From the NCBI RefSeq assembly GCF_001708965.1, contig NZ_LVJW01000003.1:2087834-2151833 (forward strand): a DNA stretch of 64,000 nt, in the 5' to 3' direction. Positions 1 through 8,387 of the stretch are shown here, in pieces. The notes under the pieces were generated by a model. The model searched no databases and had not been told where the DNA came from. It saw only the letters and a program-made list of their open reading frames with translations. The DNA comes from Candidatus Thiodiazotropha endoloripes. Lineage in GTDB: Bacteria; Pseudomonadota; Gammaproteobacteria; Chromatiales; Chromatiaceae. Positions within the stretch are counted from its first letter, which is position 1; every line of letters begins with the position of its first letter. Both the position numbers and the translations under genes were made by a program.

Positions 1-564
1 CACGCTTGAGTGTTGCCGGAAATTAAAAGCGGCGTTTGCCTGGAAAATACCGAACCCCAGAAAGGTAGCGCCAATATCTGTTGCAAACTCCCAGTTTTCC
101 CATCCGCCGGGAGGTGGTTCCGGTGCTGTGCCGGTGAGATAGTGGGACAACTCATGAGCGAAGGTCGCCACCATTTGGGTTGGATCATCGGTGAGTTTTG
201 GATTGTAGGTGATCGTGGCTTGGTTATTCTCATCTACCGAGAAGGTGCCGAGGGGGCTTTGCTCAACGTTTTGCACGGTTAAAGTCGGGGCAACCCGTAG
301 ATTGGGATCTTCCTCCTGAACCTGGAGGGTTACCGGCCAGTTCTCCATTCCGGCGTATTTCATCACTTGTTTTAACGTGGTCTGGGCAGCGGATTCATTT
401 GAGTCGACGATGGAAGGAAAATAGTCACCTGTGGGGAGAACGAGTTGGGCTTCTTTATAGAAATCGTCCCCTCCGAAATGGGTCAGCAGCCATCTGTAAC
501 ACTCGATTTGAAACCGAGTGTCTTGTTCGGTGAGTAACGGCTTTTTACGAAAGGAATTCCACAC
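1..564 (-). CDS. Putative HExxH zinc metallopeptidase-like protein, C-terminus cut by window edge
   Basis: This frame reads open from a GTG start at 564 to the window edge (188 codons). It has no ATG, but AGGA lies 8 bases upstream of the GTG and an in-frame TGA stop lies just before that, so the start is well supported. Residues 137-141 read HELSH, a zinc-protease HExxH signature. E159 and the T162-D163 pair of a WEFATDIGATFLGFGIF segment follow about 20 residues later, and E159 could supply the third zinc ligand. The first 130 residues show no domain I recognise and no signal peptide, so the protein is probably cytoplasmic. Substrate and family are unknown. The metal-binding role is inferred from the motif only, and the missing C-terminus could change the picture. 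Confidence 0.6.
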   Translation of the reverse strand, partial: MWNSFRKKPLLTEQDTRFQIECYRWLLTHFGGDDFYKEAQLVLPTGDYFPSIVDSNESAAQTTLKQVMKYAGMENWPVTLQVQEEDPNLRVAPTLTVQNVEQSPLGTFSVDENNQATITYNPKLTDDPTQMVATFAHELSHYLTGTAPEPPPGGWENWEFATDIGATFLGFGIFQANAAFNFRQHSSV

Positions 565-996
565 GGTTAAAGTCCTTTTTACTCATGACTGTTGTTTTCC
601 CGAGTTCCCCGCCCTGTTGGATATTTATTATGGATGCTCTATATAACACCCAATTTAGGACAATATCAATCACTTAGCTTCCTGCCTTTCTACTCCTCTA
701 TTCGCGCGATAAGCCTGGGGCCACTCCCTCTTAATCCCCGTACCGGCACGAGCGAGAAGCGCAGGCAAAAGCCGATCAGCGGGCCTGACTGTTTGAGCGA
801 TAGCGAGTTTCAGGCCCGCCGGTTTTTGCCGAGCATCGCAGCGGACCCGAAGGGGCGTGACGGCCGGGCGCCGTTTCTTTTGGTTACTTTTCTTTTGGCG
901 AGAAAAGAAAAGTGACTCGCCCAGGAGGGCGAAACAGGGACTTTCCGACAAGAGGTCAATAACGAGTGGCTACACCATCGAATAGCTAAATTGACT
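565..996. repeat. Structured intergenic repeat with two long hairpins, no gene
   Basis: No convincing gene lies in this gap. Its core, roughly 700-945, contains two strong inverted repeats. One has arms GCGGGCCTGA at 779-788 and TCAGGCCCGC at 810-819. The other has arms ACTTTTCTTTT at 886-896 and AAAAGAAAAGT at 903-913. From memory, similar sequence (cggccgggcgcc, then the TTTTCTTTTGGCGAG hairpin and CTCGCCCAGGAGGGCGAAAC) recurs between genes in many gamma- and betaproteobacteria and is often mistranslated as short arginine- and lysine-rich hypothetical proteins. I therefore treat the short reading frames on both strands as spurious. Confidence 0.5.
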
Positions 997-2412
997 TCAA
1001 CTCTTATGTGACAATCGATAAGCCAACACAATAGGCGCAGCAAAAGTGGTCACAATCACCATAATGATCACCGTCGCAAACAGATCCGCAGACAAGACAC
1101 CCAGACTCAAACCTACATTCGCAAATACAATACCGACTTCACCACGAGGCACCATCGCCCAACCGACGGTATTTTTGTCCACACCCGGCCCTGCTGCCCA
1201 ACCGGAGACATACTTGCCTACGATCGCCGCAACGGATACAGCCAGTGCAATACTCAGTATGGTCGGATTCGCCACCAGTGACGCCAGATCGACCTGCATG
1301 CCCGTGTAGAAGAAGAACACCGGCACGATAAAGATCACAAAACCATGTATAAGGTCTTCAATGTGCTTGTCGCTGTGTTTGTTGATGGTGGCTTCCAGAA
1401 TGCGGCGCGATTCCTTCTCACACTTGGTGTCGTTATGAAACAGCCGCTCACGCAACTCCATGATCGCTTCCGGCTCTTTAAAGTAGCGGAAGTGAACCGG
1501 ATCGAGGGCCAGCCCAACCGCGTAGGCGCCTACGATCATCTCAAGGCCGACCGAGTAGGCAAGCACCGCAAAGACGATGCCTATGCCCATGACGAAGGCC
1601 GCCTTCATCTCCAGGCTGTCCTCCAGCCGGCTCACCCAGTAGCTGAGGCCCGGCGCGATGCTCTGACCGAACAGTATGGCCACAGCGAACAACAGGATCG
1701 CTTTGGCGATGATGACAAACATGCTACCGATACCAACCGCTTCGGCGTCACCGCTGGTGGCGGCCAGTGATGATACGAAAGCGAGGATCACAAGACCCAG
1801 TACATCGTCGATGACGGCTGCGGAGCGCACCATGATTGACTCCGTGGAGTCCTTCTGCCCCAGGTCCTCAAACGTTCGTGTGGTGATGGCGATGGAGGTG
1901 GCGGAGAGTGCCGCACCGAAGAACAGGTAGACCACATCGGACTGCCCCGGCATCAGTACCGCCAGGGTGACGTAGCCAAGCACCATCGGTGCAACCACCC
2001 CGACGATGGCAACCGCCAGGGAGCGGAGCCCGACGCTCATGATGTCTTTAATGTTCGATTCGAGGCCGATCTTGAACAGCAACAGGACGACGGCGTATTC
2101 AGCAATGATGCGGATGAATTCGGTGGTCTTGATCGGTTCCAGCCAGTCGAGACCGGTCATCAGCGCGAAGTTGCCGGCAACGATGCCGGCGGTTATGCAG
2201 CCCAGAACTGCTGGAATATTGATCAGCTTGAACAGACTGGCGAAGGCCCGGGCAAGTACCATAGCCACGGCAAACCAGATGAAGGATTGCAGGATGACTT
2301 CGTGAGGCCCACCTCCATGTTCGGCACTGTGCTCTCCCTGATTGAGCCATAAGAGTACAACCACAGACACCGTGAGAAGCAGTATCTGGAACGAGCGTTT
2401 AGAGAGAGGCAT
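997..2412 (-). CDS. CPA2-family monovalent cation/proton antiporter (Kef/NapA type)
   Basis: This is a polytopic inner-membrane protein of 471 residues that probably exchanges Na+ or K+ for protons. About a dozen hydrophobic segments are visible. The family hallmark is the segment AAVIDDVLGLVILA (about residues 195-210), whose adjacent aspartates are the expected ion-binding pair, preceded by the ALSATSIAITTRTF helix. A hydrophilic insertion of about 45 residues (FKEPEAIMELRERL and following) interrupts the membrane part near residue 330. No C-terminal TrkA-N/RCK domain is present, which separates it from classical KefB/KefC. I chose the ATG at 2412 because GGAG sits 7 bases upstream. An in-frame start 19 codons earlier has no such site. 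It stands alone, with repeats on both sides. Confidence 0.88.
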   Translation of the reverse strand: MPLSKRSFQILLLTVSVVVLLWLNQGEHSAEHGGGPHEVILQSFIWFAVAMVLARAFASLFKLINIPAVLGCITAGIVAGNFALMTGLDWLEPIKTTEFIRIIAEYAVVLLLFKIGLESNIKDIMSVGLRSLAVAIVGVVAPMVLGYVTLAVLMPGQSDVVYLFFGAALSATSIAITTRTFEDLGQKDSTESIMVRSAAVIDDVLGLVILAFVSSLAATSGDAEAVGIGSMFVIIAKAILLFAVAILFGQSIAPGLSYWVSRLEDSLEMKAAFVMGIGIVFAVLAYSVGLEMIVGAYAVGLALDPVHFRYFKEPEAIMELRERLFHNDTKCEKESRRILEATINKHSDKHIEDLIHGFVIFIVPVFFFYTGMQVDLASLVANPTILSIALAVSVAAIVGKYVSGWAAGPGVDKNTVGWAMVPRGEVGIVFANVGLSLGVLSADLFATVIIMVIVTTFAAPIVLAYRLSHKS

Positions 2413-2780
2413 GCAAAGCTCCTTTCCAGCCACAGAGTTGCTTTTTACCTTAGCATGACAACCCGCCACAAACTACGGATTTCAATGGTGTGAACGGTGT
2501 GTGACTGTTTGTAATACTATCGGTCCGGAGCTCCAAGACTTGATCAAGTCTGAGAGATAAATTCCAGCCAACCTCCGCCAGGCCCTTCACACAGTTAGCA
2601 GGAAAGCCGCCCCCTCTCAATCTGCCCCTGGATCCTGGGTAGTGTCCACTACGGTCCGGAATAAATACGTTTCATCTGGCTGAAAGCTATGCAGCACTTG
2701 ATTTTGAAGGGTACAAGCCATGGCAGGGACTGACAATCAGAGATTCTTAATCTGCACAAGGCCACATTTAACAGACCTGA
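2413..2780. other. Intergenic stretch without a recognisable gene
   Basis: This stretch is the upstream side of the antiporter gene plus anonymous sequence leading into the palindromic repeats. I see no credible reading frame, RNA gene or intrinsic terminator. Short frames on both strands have no ribosome-binding site and no family resemblance. Confidence 0.4.
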
Positions 2781-2934
2781 ATGGTGGTTACTCAAACCCT
2801 GTTTGGTGGGGCATGGCCCCACCCTACACCCTGAAGTTAATGGTGGTTCCTCAAACCCTATTGGTGGGGCATGGCCCCACCCTACACCCTGGAAGTAATG
2901 GTAGGGTGGGGCCATGCCCCACCAATTACGCTTT
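2781..2934. repeat. Tandem 58-59 bp repeat carrying a GGTGGGGCATGGCCCCACC palindrome, plus an inverted partial copy
   Basis: Two direct units start at 2781 and 2840. Each reads ATGGTGGTT, then CTCAAACCCT, then the core GGTGGGGCATGGCCCCACC and CTACACCCTG. They differ at only a few positions. A third, partial copy from about 2898 contains the core in the opposite orientation (GGTGGGGCCATGCCCCACC). GTGGGGC and GCCCCAC form a near-perfect short stem, so each copy can fold as a hairpin. The array looks like a REP-type or MITE-derived intergenic repeat. No gene overlaps it. Confidence 0.65.
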
Positions 2935-3104
2935 GAATAAACACGGATACACTGATTTTTCCGGACAGCAGTGGCTAACAACAATCACTCTATCCGGGGC
3001 TGTGTGGAATCCATCACCCAAGTGATTGGCGGCTAAATAAACGACAGAAAAGATCTTTTCGATAAGTAAGGTATTGATCAGGAGTCGATGTTCGACAGAG
3101 AACT

Positions 3105-4565
3105 TCAACGTTCGTTTTCGAGGGCCGGTTTGCGGATCAGATTGGTGACTTTGTATTTAGCAAAATGGGCACCGAACTTGATCAAACGGACCATGTGCTG
3201 CGGATAGAGCAGTGACAGCCAGGTGTAGTGCCAGCTGATCGAGGGTCGCCGGTAGAAGGAGACCAGCATCTCCCGATAGTGTTTGTCCAGCTCATCGATG
3301 CTGATCCCTTCCGGGGACCAGAGGAAGTTCATGCCGTTCATCTTCTCCCAGTGGTCGTCACGGATGTTCGAACCATAGAGGTCGTAGTAGATGGGCGAGC
3401 CCGGATAGGGGGTGAACTTGGTCAGGTTCATGATGGTCATGGGGATGTTGCGCACGAACTGCTTGGTCTCTTCGATGGAGTCCACCGTCTCACCCGGGTA
3501 ACCGAGCATGAACAGTCCCTTGGTGCGGATGCCTGCGGCGGCGGTCATCTTTACCGCCCGCTCAGAATCCTTGACCTTGGCGGACTTGACCATCTTCTCC
3601 AGCATCTCCTGGGAACCGCTCTCCAGGCCGAAGCTGATCTCCCAGCAGCCTGCCTGTTTCATCAGCGCCAGCACATCCTCGTGGACCGTATCGACCCGGG
3701 AGGTGCAGGACCAGGTCATGTTGAGCCCCTCTTCGATGAGGATTTTGCAGAACTCCGAGGCCCGCTTGCGGCTCGCCAGGAACAGGTCGTCGACGAACAT
3801 CACATGACGGATGCCGTAGGTCTGCTTGAGATGTCGCATCATCTCAACCACCTTGGCCGGTGAGTAGTAACGGACCCGGTCGCCGAAGGTCGAGGTGTCG
3901 CAGAACTTACAGTGGAATGGACAGCCGCGGGAGGCGGCGATTGTGGCCACCGGTCCCCGGGGATAGTCGTAGATGGCCGGCTTATAGGCCTGGGGGAAAT
4001 CTGGCAGCAGATCCCAGGCCGGCATCGGCAGGTAATCCAGATCCCGGTTGATCGCCCGGCCCTGGGTCTGGTTGATGAAGGGGCCGTCCCGATAGATCAG
4101 TTCGGGCACCTCGGTGAGTTTGCCCTCCCCTTCGATGGCCCGCAGCAGGTCCATCAGGGTCTTCTCCCCTTCACCGGTAACCGCATAATCGAACTGGCTG
4201 AACCGCTCCATGGTCTCCCGCCCCATGGAGGAGACGTGGGGACCACCGATGACGATCACCGTCTCCGGCAGCTTCTGCTTGATCGATTTGGCGATCTCTG
4301 CGGTGTTCCAGACACCGACGGTGAACAGGGTGATGCCCACGTAGGCGGGCGCGCTCTCCACCACCCGCTCCACCACCCCCTCGATGGTGAGGTTCATGAT
4401 GTTGCTTTCGATGATCTCCGGCTCGTAACCGTGCTCTCTCACCTCGGCCGCCAGATACATCAACCCCAACGAGGGGGAGTTGTTGGTGATCTCCTTGACG
4501 AACTCATACCCCTTGGCGATGGAGTCATAGGGGGGGTTGATGAAGGTGATTTTGCGATTTGACAT
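3105..4565 (-). CDS. B12-binding-domain radical SAM protein
   Basis: This is a 486-residue enzyme with the two-part layout of cobalamin-dependent radical SAM proteins. Residues 1 to about 150 form a Rossmann-like B12-binding region with the IGGPHVSS segment at 106-113. Next comes a radical SAM core whose cluster motif CPFHCKFC supplies C215, C219 and C222 for a [4Fe-4S] centre that cleaves S-adenosylmethionine. The FVDDLF, FGLESGS and MLGYPGE segments are typical of this superfamily. The family includes BchE-like cyclases, hopanoid methylases and many unassigned enzymes. Nothing nearby (a repeat array downstream and a small-peptide gene upstream) identifies the substrate. The gene is monocistronic and divergent from the 42-residue ORF. 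Confidence 0.88.
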   Translation of the reverse strand: MSNRKITFINPPYDSIAKGYEFVKEITNNSPSLGLMYLAAEVREHGYEPEIIESNIMNLTIEGVVERVVESAPAYVGITLFTVGVWNTAEIAKSIKQKLPETVIVIGGPHVSSMGRETMERFSQFDYAVTGEGEKTLMDLLRAIEGEGKLTEVPELIYRDGPFINQTQGRAINRDLDYLPMPAWDLLPDFPQAYKPAIYDYPRGPVATIAASRGCPFHCKFCDTSTFGDRVRYYSPAKVVEMMRHLKQTYGIRHVMFVDDLFLASRKRASEFCKILIEEGLNMTWSCTSRVDTVHEDVLALMKQAGCWEISFGLESGSQEMLEKMVKSAKVKDSERAVKMTAAAGIRTKGLFMLGYPGETVDSIEETKQFVRNIPMTIMNLTKFTPYPGSPIYYDLYGSNIRDDHWEKMNGMNFLWSPEGISIDELDKHYREMLVSFYRRPSISWHYTWLSLLYPQHMVRLIKFGAHFAKYKVTNLIRKPALENER

Positions 4566-4693
4566 GTTCAGAGTTGGAATTCGCCGGGCGTCAGTGCCTT
4601 AACAGTGACTAGTTTACCTTAAATATCGGTAATACTGAGGTCATTAACACATCAAAATATCGTGTGATTCCCCTCGAACAGCCGCCAGCTGAC

Positions 4694-4722
4694 TTGACGA
4701 ATGGCGTAATTCACACTATATT
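4694..4722 (+). promoter_or_regulatory. Sigma-70 promoter for the 42-residue peptide gene
   Basis: TTGACG at 4694-4699 and TATATT at 4717-4722 are separated by exactly 17 bases. Each hexamer differs from consensus at only one position. Transcription would begin near 4729, about 26 bases before the small ORF. Confidence 0.6.
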
Positions 4723-4754
4723 AGTAATTAATAATATTCTTTTTGGTGTTTATC

Positions 4755-4883
4755 ATGAATGATATGTTGCTGTTTAGCTGTGCCGAGCTGAGGGAGCTGG
4801 CGGAAACCAATCCCGATGAAATTGAAGTGATCGTTGAGATGATGATCGAAGCGGAAGCCGACCTCTGCCGGGAGAACAGTTGA
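4755..4883 (+). CDS. Small acidic protein of 42 residues, function unknown
   Basis: The peptide begins MNDMLLFSCAELRELAETNP and continues with a glutamate-rich helix (EVIVEMMIEAEADL). It has about 12 acidic residues against two arginines and two cysteines (C9 and C38). GGTG lies six bases before the ATG. A near-consensus promoter lies at 4694-4722 and a strong intrinsic terminator at 4924-4958, so this is a self-contained transcription unit of about 220 bases. It lies between a divergent radical SAM gene and the convergent sat gene. I do not recognise the family. It could be a small regulatory or scaffold protein, and the transcript could also act as an RNA. Confidence 0.5.
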   Translation: MNDMLLFSCAELRELAETNPDEIEVIVEMMIEAEADLCRENS

Positions 4884-4923
4884 TCTGAAGATTTTTAAAG
4901 CGTCTCCATAATAAGCTTGCAAC

Positions 4924-4958
4924 AAAAAAAATGCCCGCATAAAGCGGGCAATTTTTTT
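4924..4958. terminator. Bidirectional intrinsic terminator between the small ORF and sat
   Basis: TGCCCGC at 4932-4938 and GCGGGCA at 4944-4950 form a perfect 7-bp stem with an ATAAA loop. A run of A precedes it and a run of T follows it, so it can stop transcription from both sides: the small peptide gene on the plus strand and sat on the minus strand. Confidence 0.85.
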
Positions 4959-4974
4959 CTTATGGAGTCAATTT

Positions 4975-6162
4975 TTATTTTATTGACTGGTAGTAGTCCA
5001 TCAGGATCTGAGCCACCTCGGGACGGGAGAACTCTTTGGGAGGCGCAATGCCCTGTCCCAGCATCTCACGCACCTTGGTGCCGGACAGCAGTACGAAATC
5101 CTCTTTGCTGTGATCCGGTGCTTCACACATCATCACAACCTTGTTGAGTTTCTTAGAGTAAGCGGTGTGGTCGGCCTTGAAGATCTCGATCTCCATGGCA
5201 CCGGCCGGCACTTCGTTCTCAAAGATGGTCTGTGCATCGAAGGCACCGTAGTAGTCACCCACACCGGCGTGATCACGACCGATAATGAAATGGGTGGCGC
5301 CCATGTTCTGACGGAAGTAGGCGTGCAGAACCGCTTCTCTGGGGCCGGCATAGAGCATGTCGAAACCGTAACCGGTCACCATCGCGCTGTTCGGCGGGAA
5401 GTAGAGCTCGACCATCTTGCGGATGGCGGCATCACGTACTGGTGCAGGAATATCACCCTTCTTCAGCTTACCCAGCAGCATGTGGATCACCAGGCCGTCA
5501 CAGCCGAGACGATCCATGGCGATGTGGCACAGCTCTTCGTGGGCCAGATGCATGGGGTTACGGGTCTGGAAGGCGACGATCTTGCTCCAACCGCGCTCCT
5601 GGATCTCGTTGCGGATCTCTACCGCGGTGCGGAAGGTATCCGGGAAATCAGCCTGGAAGTAGGAGAAATTCAGTACCTGGATCGGACCGGACAGGGCGAT
5701 GCGGCCCTGGCTGTTGAACGCCGCCACACCGGGATGCTCGGCATCGTCAGTACCGTAGACCTTATCGGTCATCACAGCCATCTGCTCATCGCTGACGGTT
5801 TCGATGGCTTCGATGTCCATCACGGCCAGTACAGGATTGCCTTCCATGTTCGGATCTCTGAGGGCAATGCGTTTGGCGTCACCGATTGCATCGGTGCTCT
5901 CAACCAAACAGAGCACAGGCACTGGGAAGAAGCTGCCATCGGTGAGGGTCATCTTCTCAGCGGCACCCATACCGTCGGCGACCGACATGTAGCCTTTCAG
6001 CGGGTTGAAGTAGCCTGCACCCATCATCACCGCATTACCGGCGGCCTGGGAGCTGATCACTACGGAAGGCAGTGATTCAGCCTCATGGGAGAGACTGTGG
6101 TGGGTATCCGGGTCATAGACAAACAAAGGTTGTAGTTCTGTTGAACCAACGGGGTTGATCAT
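4975..6162 (-). CDS. sat: ATP sulfurylase (sulfate adenylyltransferase), homo-oligomeric Sat type
   Basis: It interconverts ATP plus sulfate with APS plus pyrophosphate. In sulfur-oxidising bacteria this Sat type usually runs in reverse and makes ATP from APS produced by sulfite oxidation. The 395 residues contain the nucleotide-binding motif QTRNPMHLAHEE at 199-210, the HIIGRDHAG-type motif (GRDHAG at 295-300) and the C-terminal LSGTKVREML segment. No APS-kinase domain is fused. AAGGAG lies 10 bases upstream of the ATG. The gene is alone: aprA, aprB and aprM are not next to it, and it is unrelated to the heterodimeric CysDN enzyme. A possible promoter is about 170 bases upstream. The direction of the reaction in this organism is an inference. 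Confidence 0.95.
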   Translation of the reverse strand: MINPVGSTELQPLFVYDPDTHHSLSHEAESLPSVVISSQAAGNAVMMGAGYFNPLKGYMSVADGMGAAEKMTLTDGSFFPVPVLCLVESTDAIGDAKRIALRDPNMEGNPVLAVMDIEAIETVSDEQMAVMTDKVYGTDDAEHPGVAAFNSQGRIALSGPIQVLNFSYFQADFPDTFRTAVEIRNEIQERGWSKIVAFQTRNPMHLAHEELCHIAMDRLGCDGLVIHMLLGKLKKGDIPAPVRDAAIRKMVELYFPPNSAMVTGYGFDMLYAGPREAVLHAYFRQNMGATHFIIGRDHAGVGDYYGAFDAQTIFENEVPAGAMEIEIFKADHTAYSKKLNKVVMMCEAPDHSKEDFVLLSGTKVREMLGQGIAPPKEFSRPEVAQILMDYYQSIK

Positions 6163-6524
6163 GACGTTTCTTCTCCTTCGCTTAGATCACTAAATTCTTA
6201 TGGCCGATTCGCCTCGTCACCGAGGGCAGTTCGGTTCTGCCGATTTTGTCGTCAGTGGATTCGATCGATTGGCCCCTTCATTGATCTGTTTTAATTTCTT
6301 GAAAAGAGCCGTAAGCCACTGTTTTTTATTTAATTGTATAAGCAAGTATGCTCACACCAATACACAAACAGCCCATACCCTACCACAACCAGGAGTTATC
6401 CAACCCAAGTTATTTTTTATGTGCTCAGCAAAATATCTGCTCGCCCCGTTTAATCGGGCCATTCCCAGGTGTGGTGTTGCGGGTGGATTGGTTGAAAACG
6501 GCAGTCTGTCGCCGTAAACCGCGG
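6163..6524. other. Intergenic region holding the sat leader, no gene seen
   Basis: This gap of 362 bases lies between the recD end and the sat start, both on the minus strand. Short open frames exist on the plus strand, but none has a ribosome-binding site or a recognisable product. It probably holds the sat promoter and a leader of about 165 bases. Confidence 0.4.
6333..6360 (-). promoter_or_regulatory. Possible sat promoter
   Basis: On the minus strand, TACAAT (6338-6333, one mismatch to the -10 consensus) lies 16 bases downstream of TTGGTG (6360-6355, a weak -35 match). It would give a leader of roughly 165 bases before sat. Confidence 0.3.
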
Positions 6525-8387
6525 TTAGGAGAATCGTTGGAGCCGATCACTGAGGCCGCTCTGACGCTGCATGCCTCTGAGTAAGGCGGTTTTGAAAACC
6601 GCTTCCGTACCAACCAGACTGAACTGCTGCTTTGCGCGGGTGACGGCGGTATAGACCAGCTCACGGCAGAGCACCGGTGAGTCCTGCTTCGGCAGATGAA
6701 ACAGCACCCGCTGGAATTCCGATCCCTGACTCTTGTGCACGGTGAGGGCATAGACGGTCTCACAGTGGGGCAAGCGGGAGGGTGAGACCCAGCGAATAGC
6801 GCCGTCGGCCCCGTTGAAAGCGACCGACAGCTCACCGGAGCCGTCCGGATGGGCCAGCACGATCCCGGTCTCACCGTTGTAGAGATTGAGCTGATAGTCG
6901 TTGCGGGTCAGCATCACCGGTCGCCCCACATACCAGCTTGCCTGTTGGGGAATGGCCCCCTGCGCTCTCAGCCGACCGGTGATACCCTGGTTGAGCTGTA
7001 TCACACCCGCCGGCCCTTCCCGTAGCGCCGCCAGGATGCGGAAGGCATGCAGCTGTTCGAACAGCGCCTCGACGGAATCACCCCGCTCGATCGCCTGGCC
7101 GAGTTGGGCAAAATGGGCCGCACCGAGTGCCAGGGTCTCGGCCTCATCGGCCAACCAGGTCAACTCATCCTGCGCGCTACCACGCTGAATCAGACGGATC
7201 GCTTGATCAGCCTCTGCCCGATTGATTGCCGATGCCAGACAACCGATCGGACTCTCGGCACTGAAGCGGTAGCTGTGGTGCAGCAGCGCCACCCGATCCT
7301 GCAGCGGATTGTCAGATCGGGGTAACGGTTCAATCGGCTGGCCGGTGATTTGCGCCAGGGTGGCGGCCGATTCAGTACCCGGCCCTTCGCAACCGTTGCA
7401 GATATCCCCCAAGACCGCACCCGCCTCAACCGAGGCGAGCTGATCCCGATCCCCCAGCAGGATCAGTCTGGCCTGACTGGTCAGAGCATCCAGCAGCTTG
7501 GCCATTAGTGCCACATCCACCATCGAGGCCTCATCCAGAATCAGCACATCCAGTAACAGGGGATTCTCTGCATGGTGTCGAAAACCGGTTCCCTGATTTG
7601 TGACACCCAGCAGCCGATGCAGTGTGGAGGCCTGTTCAGGTATCTTTTCCTGCTCCTCTGCCGACAGGGGCAGGCGGAGTTTGGCATCGCGGATCGATTG
7701 CTGAAGCCGCGCCGCCGCCATGCCGGTTGGTGCGGCCAGCCCGATGCGCAGCGCACTCCCCCCAGGCTGTTGGCGCAGCAGAGCCAGGATTCGTACCACG
7801 GTCGAGGTTTTGCCGGTCCCCGGACCGCCGGAGATCACCGTCAGATTGGCTAACAGGGCATTGGCTGCCGCAACCTGTTGCCAATCGGTATCAAGACCTT
7901 CTGGCGGTTGAAACAACTGCTTCAGGCCAGCGCTCAGTGACACCCTGTCGACCCTGGCCCCTGGGTCTGCAGCGCGTTGCAGCAGTGCGCTCGCCAGGCG
8001 TTGCTCATAGTCCCAGTATCGATGCAGATAGAGCCTCTGCTGATCGTCGAGCACCAGCGGCTGTCGACTGCCCGGACTACCGACCACACCGCTGTCAAGT
8101 AATGCCGAGCGCCACTCATCAAGTGGCGGCGTTCTGAGTGTTGGATCGATCCCGGGCAGCAGTGTCCGCTGCGCATGCTGATCCAAATCGAGACAGAGGT
8201 GCCCCTCATCGGTCGCCCGGCAGGTCAGGGCAATAGCCAGAGCCAGCTGCAGCGACGGTTGATCCGCCTCCTGCATCAGAAACATCGCCAGTTGGCAGTC
8301 CAGATCCTCCAGCAGATTGTGCTCACGCAGCCGTTTCAGCTGGGCCGCTGTCTGTGCGAACAGGTGACGCTCGGATCCGGTCGTCAT
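6525..8387 (-). CDS. recD: Exonuclease V (RecBCD) alpha subunit RecD
   Basis: RecD is the fast 5'-to-3' motor helicase of the RecBCD complex, which processes double-strand DNA ends for recombination. The 620 residues carry the Walker A motif GGPGTGKT at 187-194, an LILDEASMVD Walker B segment near 272, and the C-terminal superfamily 1 motif ALTVHKSQGSEF near 550. The start ATG overlaps the recB stop in an ATGA, so the two are translationally coupled. The length is normal for the family, and every expected motor motif is present. Confidence 0.96.
   Translation of the reverse strand: MTTGSERHLFAQTAAQLKRLREHNLLEDLDCQLAMFLMQEADQPSLQLALAIALTCRATDEGHLCLDLDQHAQRTLLPGIDPTLRTPPLDEWRSALLDSGVVGSPGSRQPLVLDDQQRLYLHRYWDYEQRLASALLQRAADPGARVDRVSLSAGLKQLFQPPEGLDTDWQQVAAANALLANLTVISGGPGTGKTSTVVRILALLRQQPGGSALRIGLAAPTGMAAARLQQSIRDAKLRLPLSAEEQEKIPEQASTLHRLLGVTNQGTGFRHHAENPLLLDVLILDEASMVDVALMAKLLDALTSQARLILLGDRDQLASVEAGAVLGDICNGCEGPGTESAATLAQITGQPIEPLPRSDNPLQDRVALLHHSYRFSAESPIGCLASAINRAEADQAIRLIQRGSAQDELTWLADEAETLALGAAHFAQLGQAIERGDSVEALFEQLHAFRILAALREGPAGVIQLNQGITGRLRAQGAIPQQASWYVGRPVMLTRNDYQLNLYNGETGIVLAHPDGSGELSVAFNGADGAIRWVSPSRLPHCETVYALTVHKSQGSEFQRVLFHLPKQDSPVLCRELVYTAVTRAKQQFSLVGTEAVFKTALLRGMQRQSGLSDRLQRFS

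Noticed and set aside
5110-6075. Plus-strand open frame of 321 codons opposite sat
   Set aside because: It is antisense to a complete ATP sulfurylase with all motifs. Its histidine- and valine-rich composition is typical of a reverse-frame artefact.
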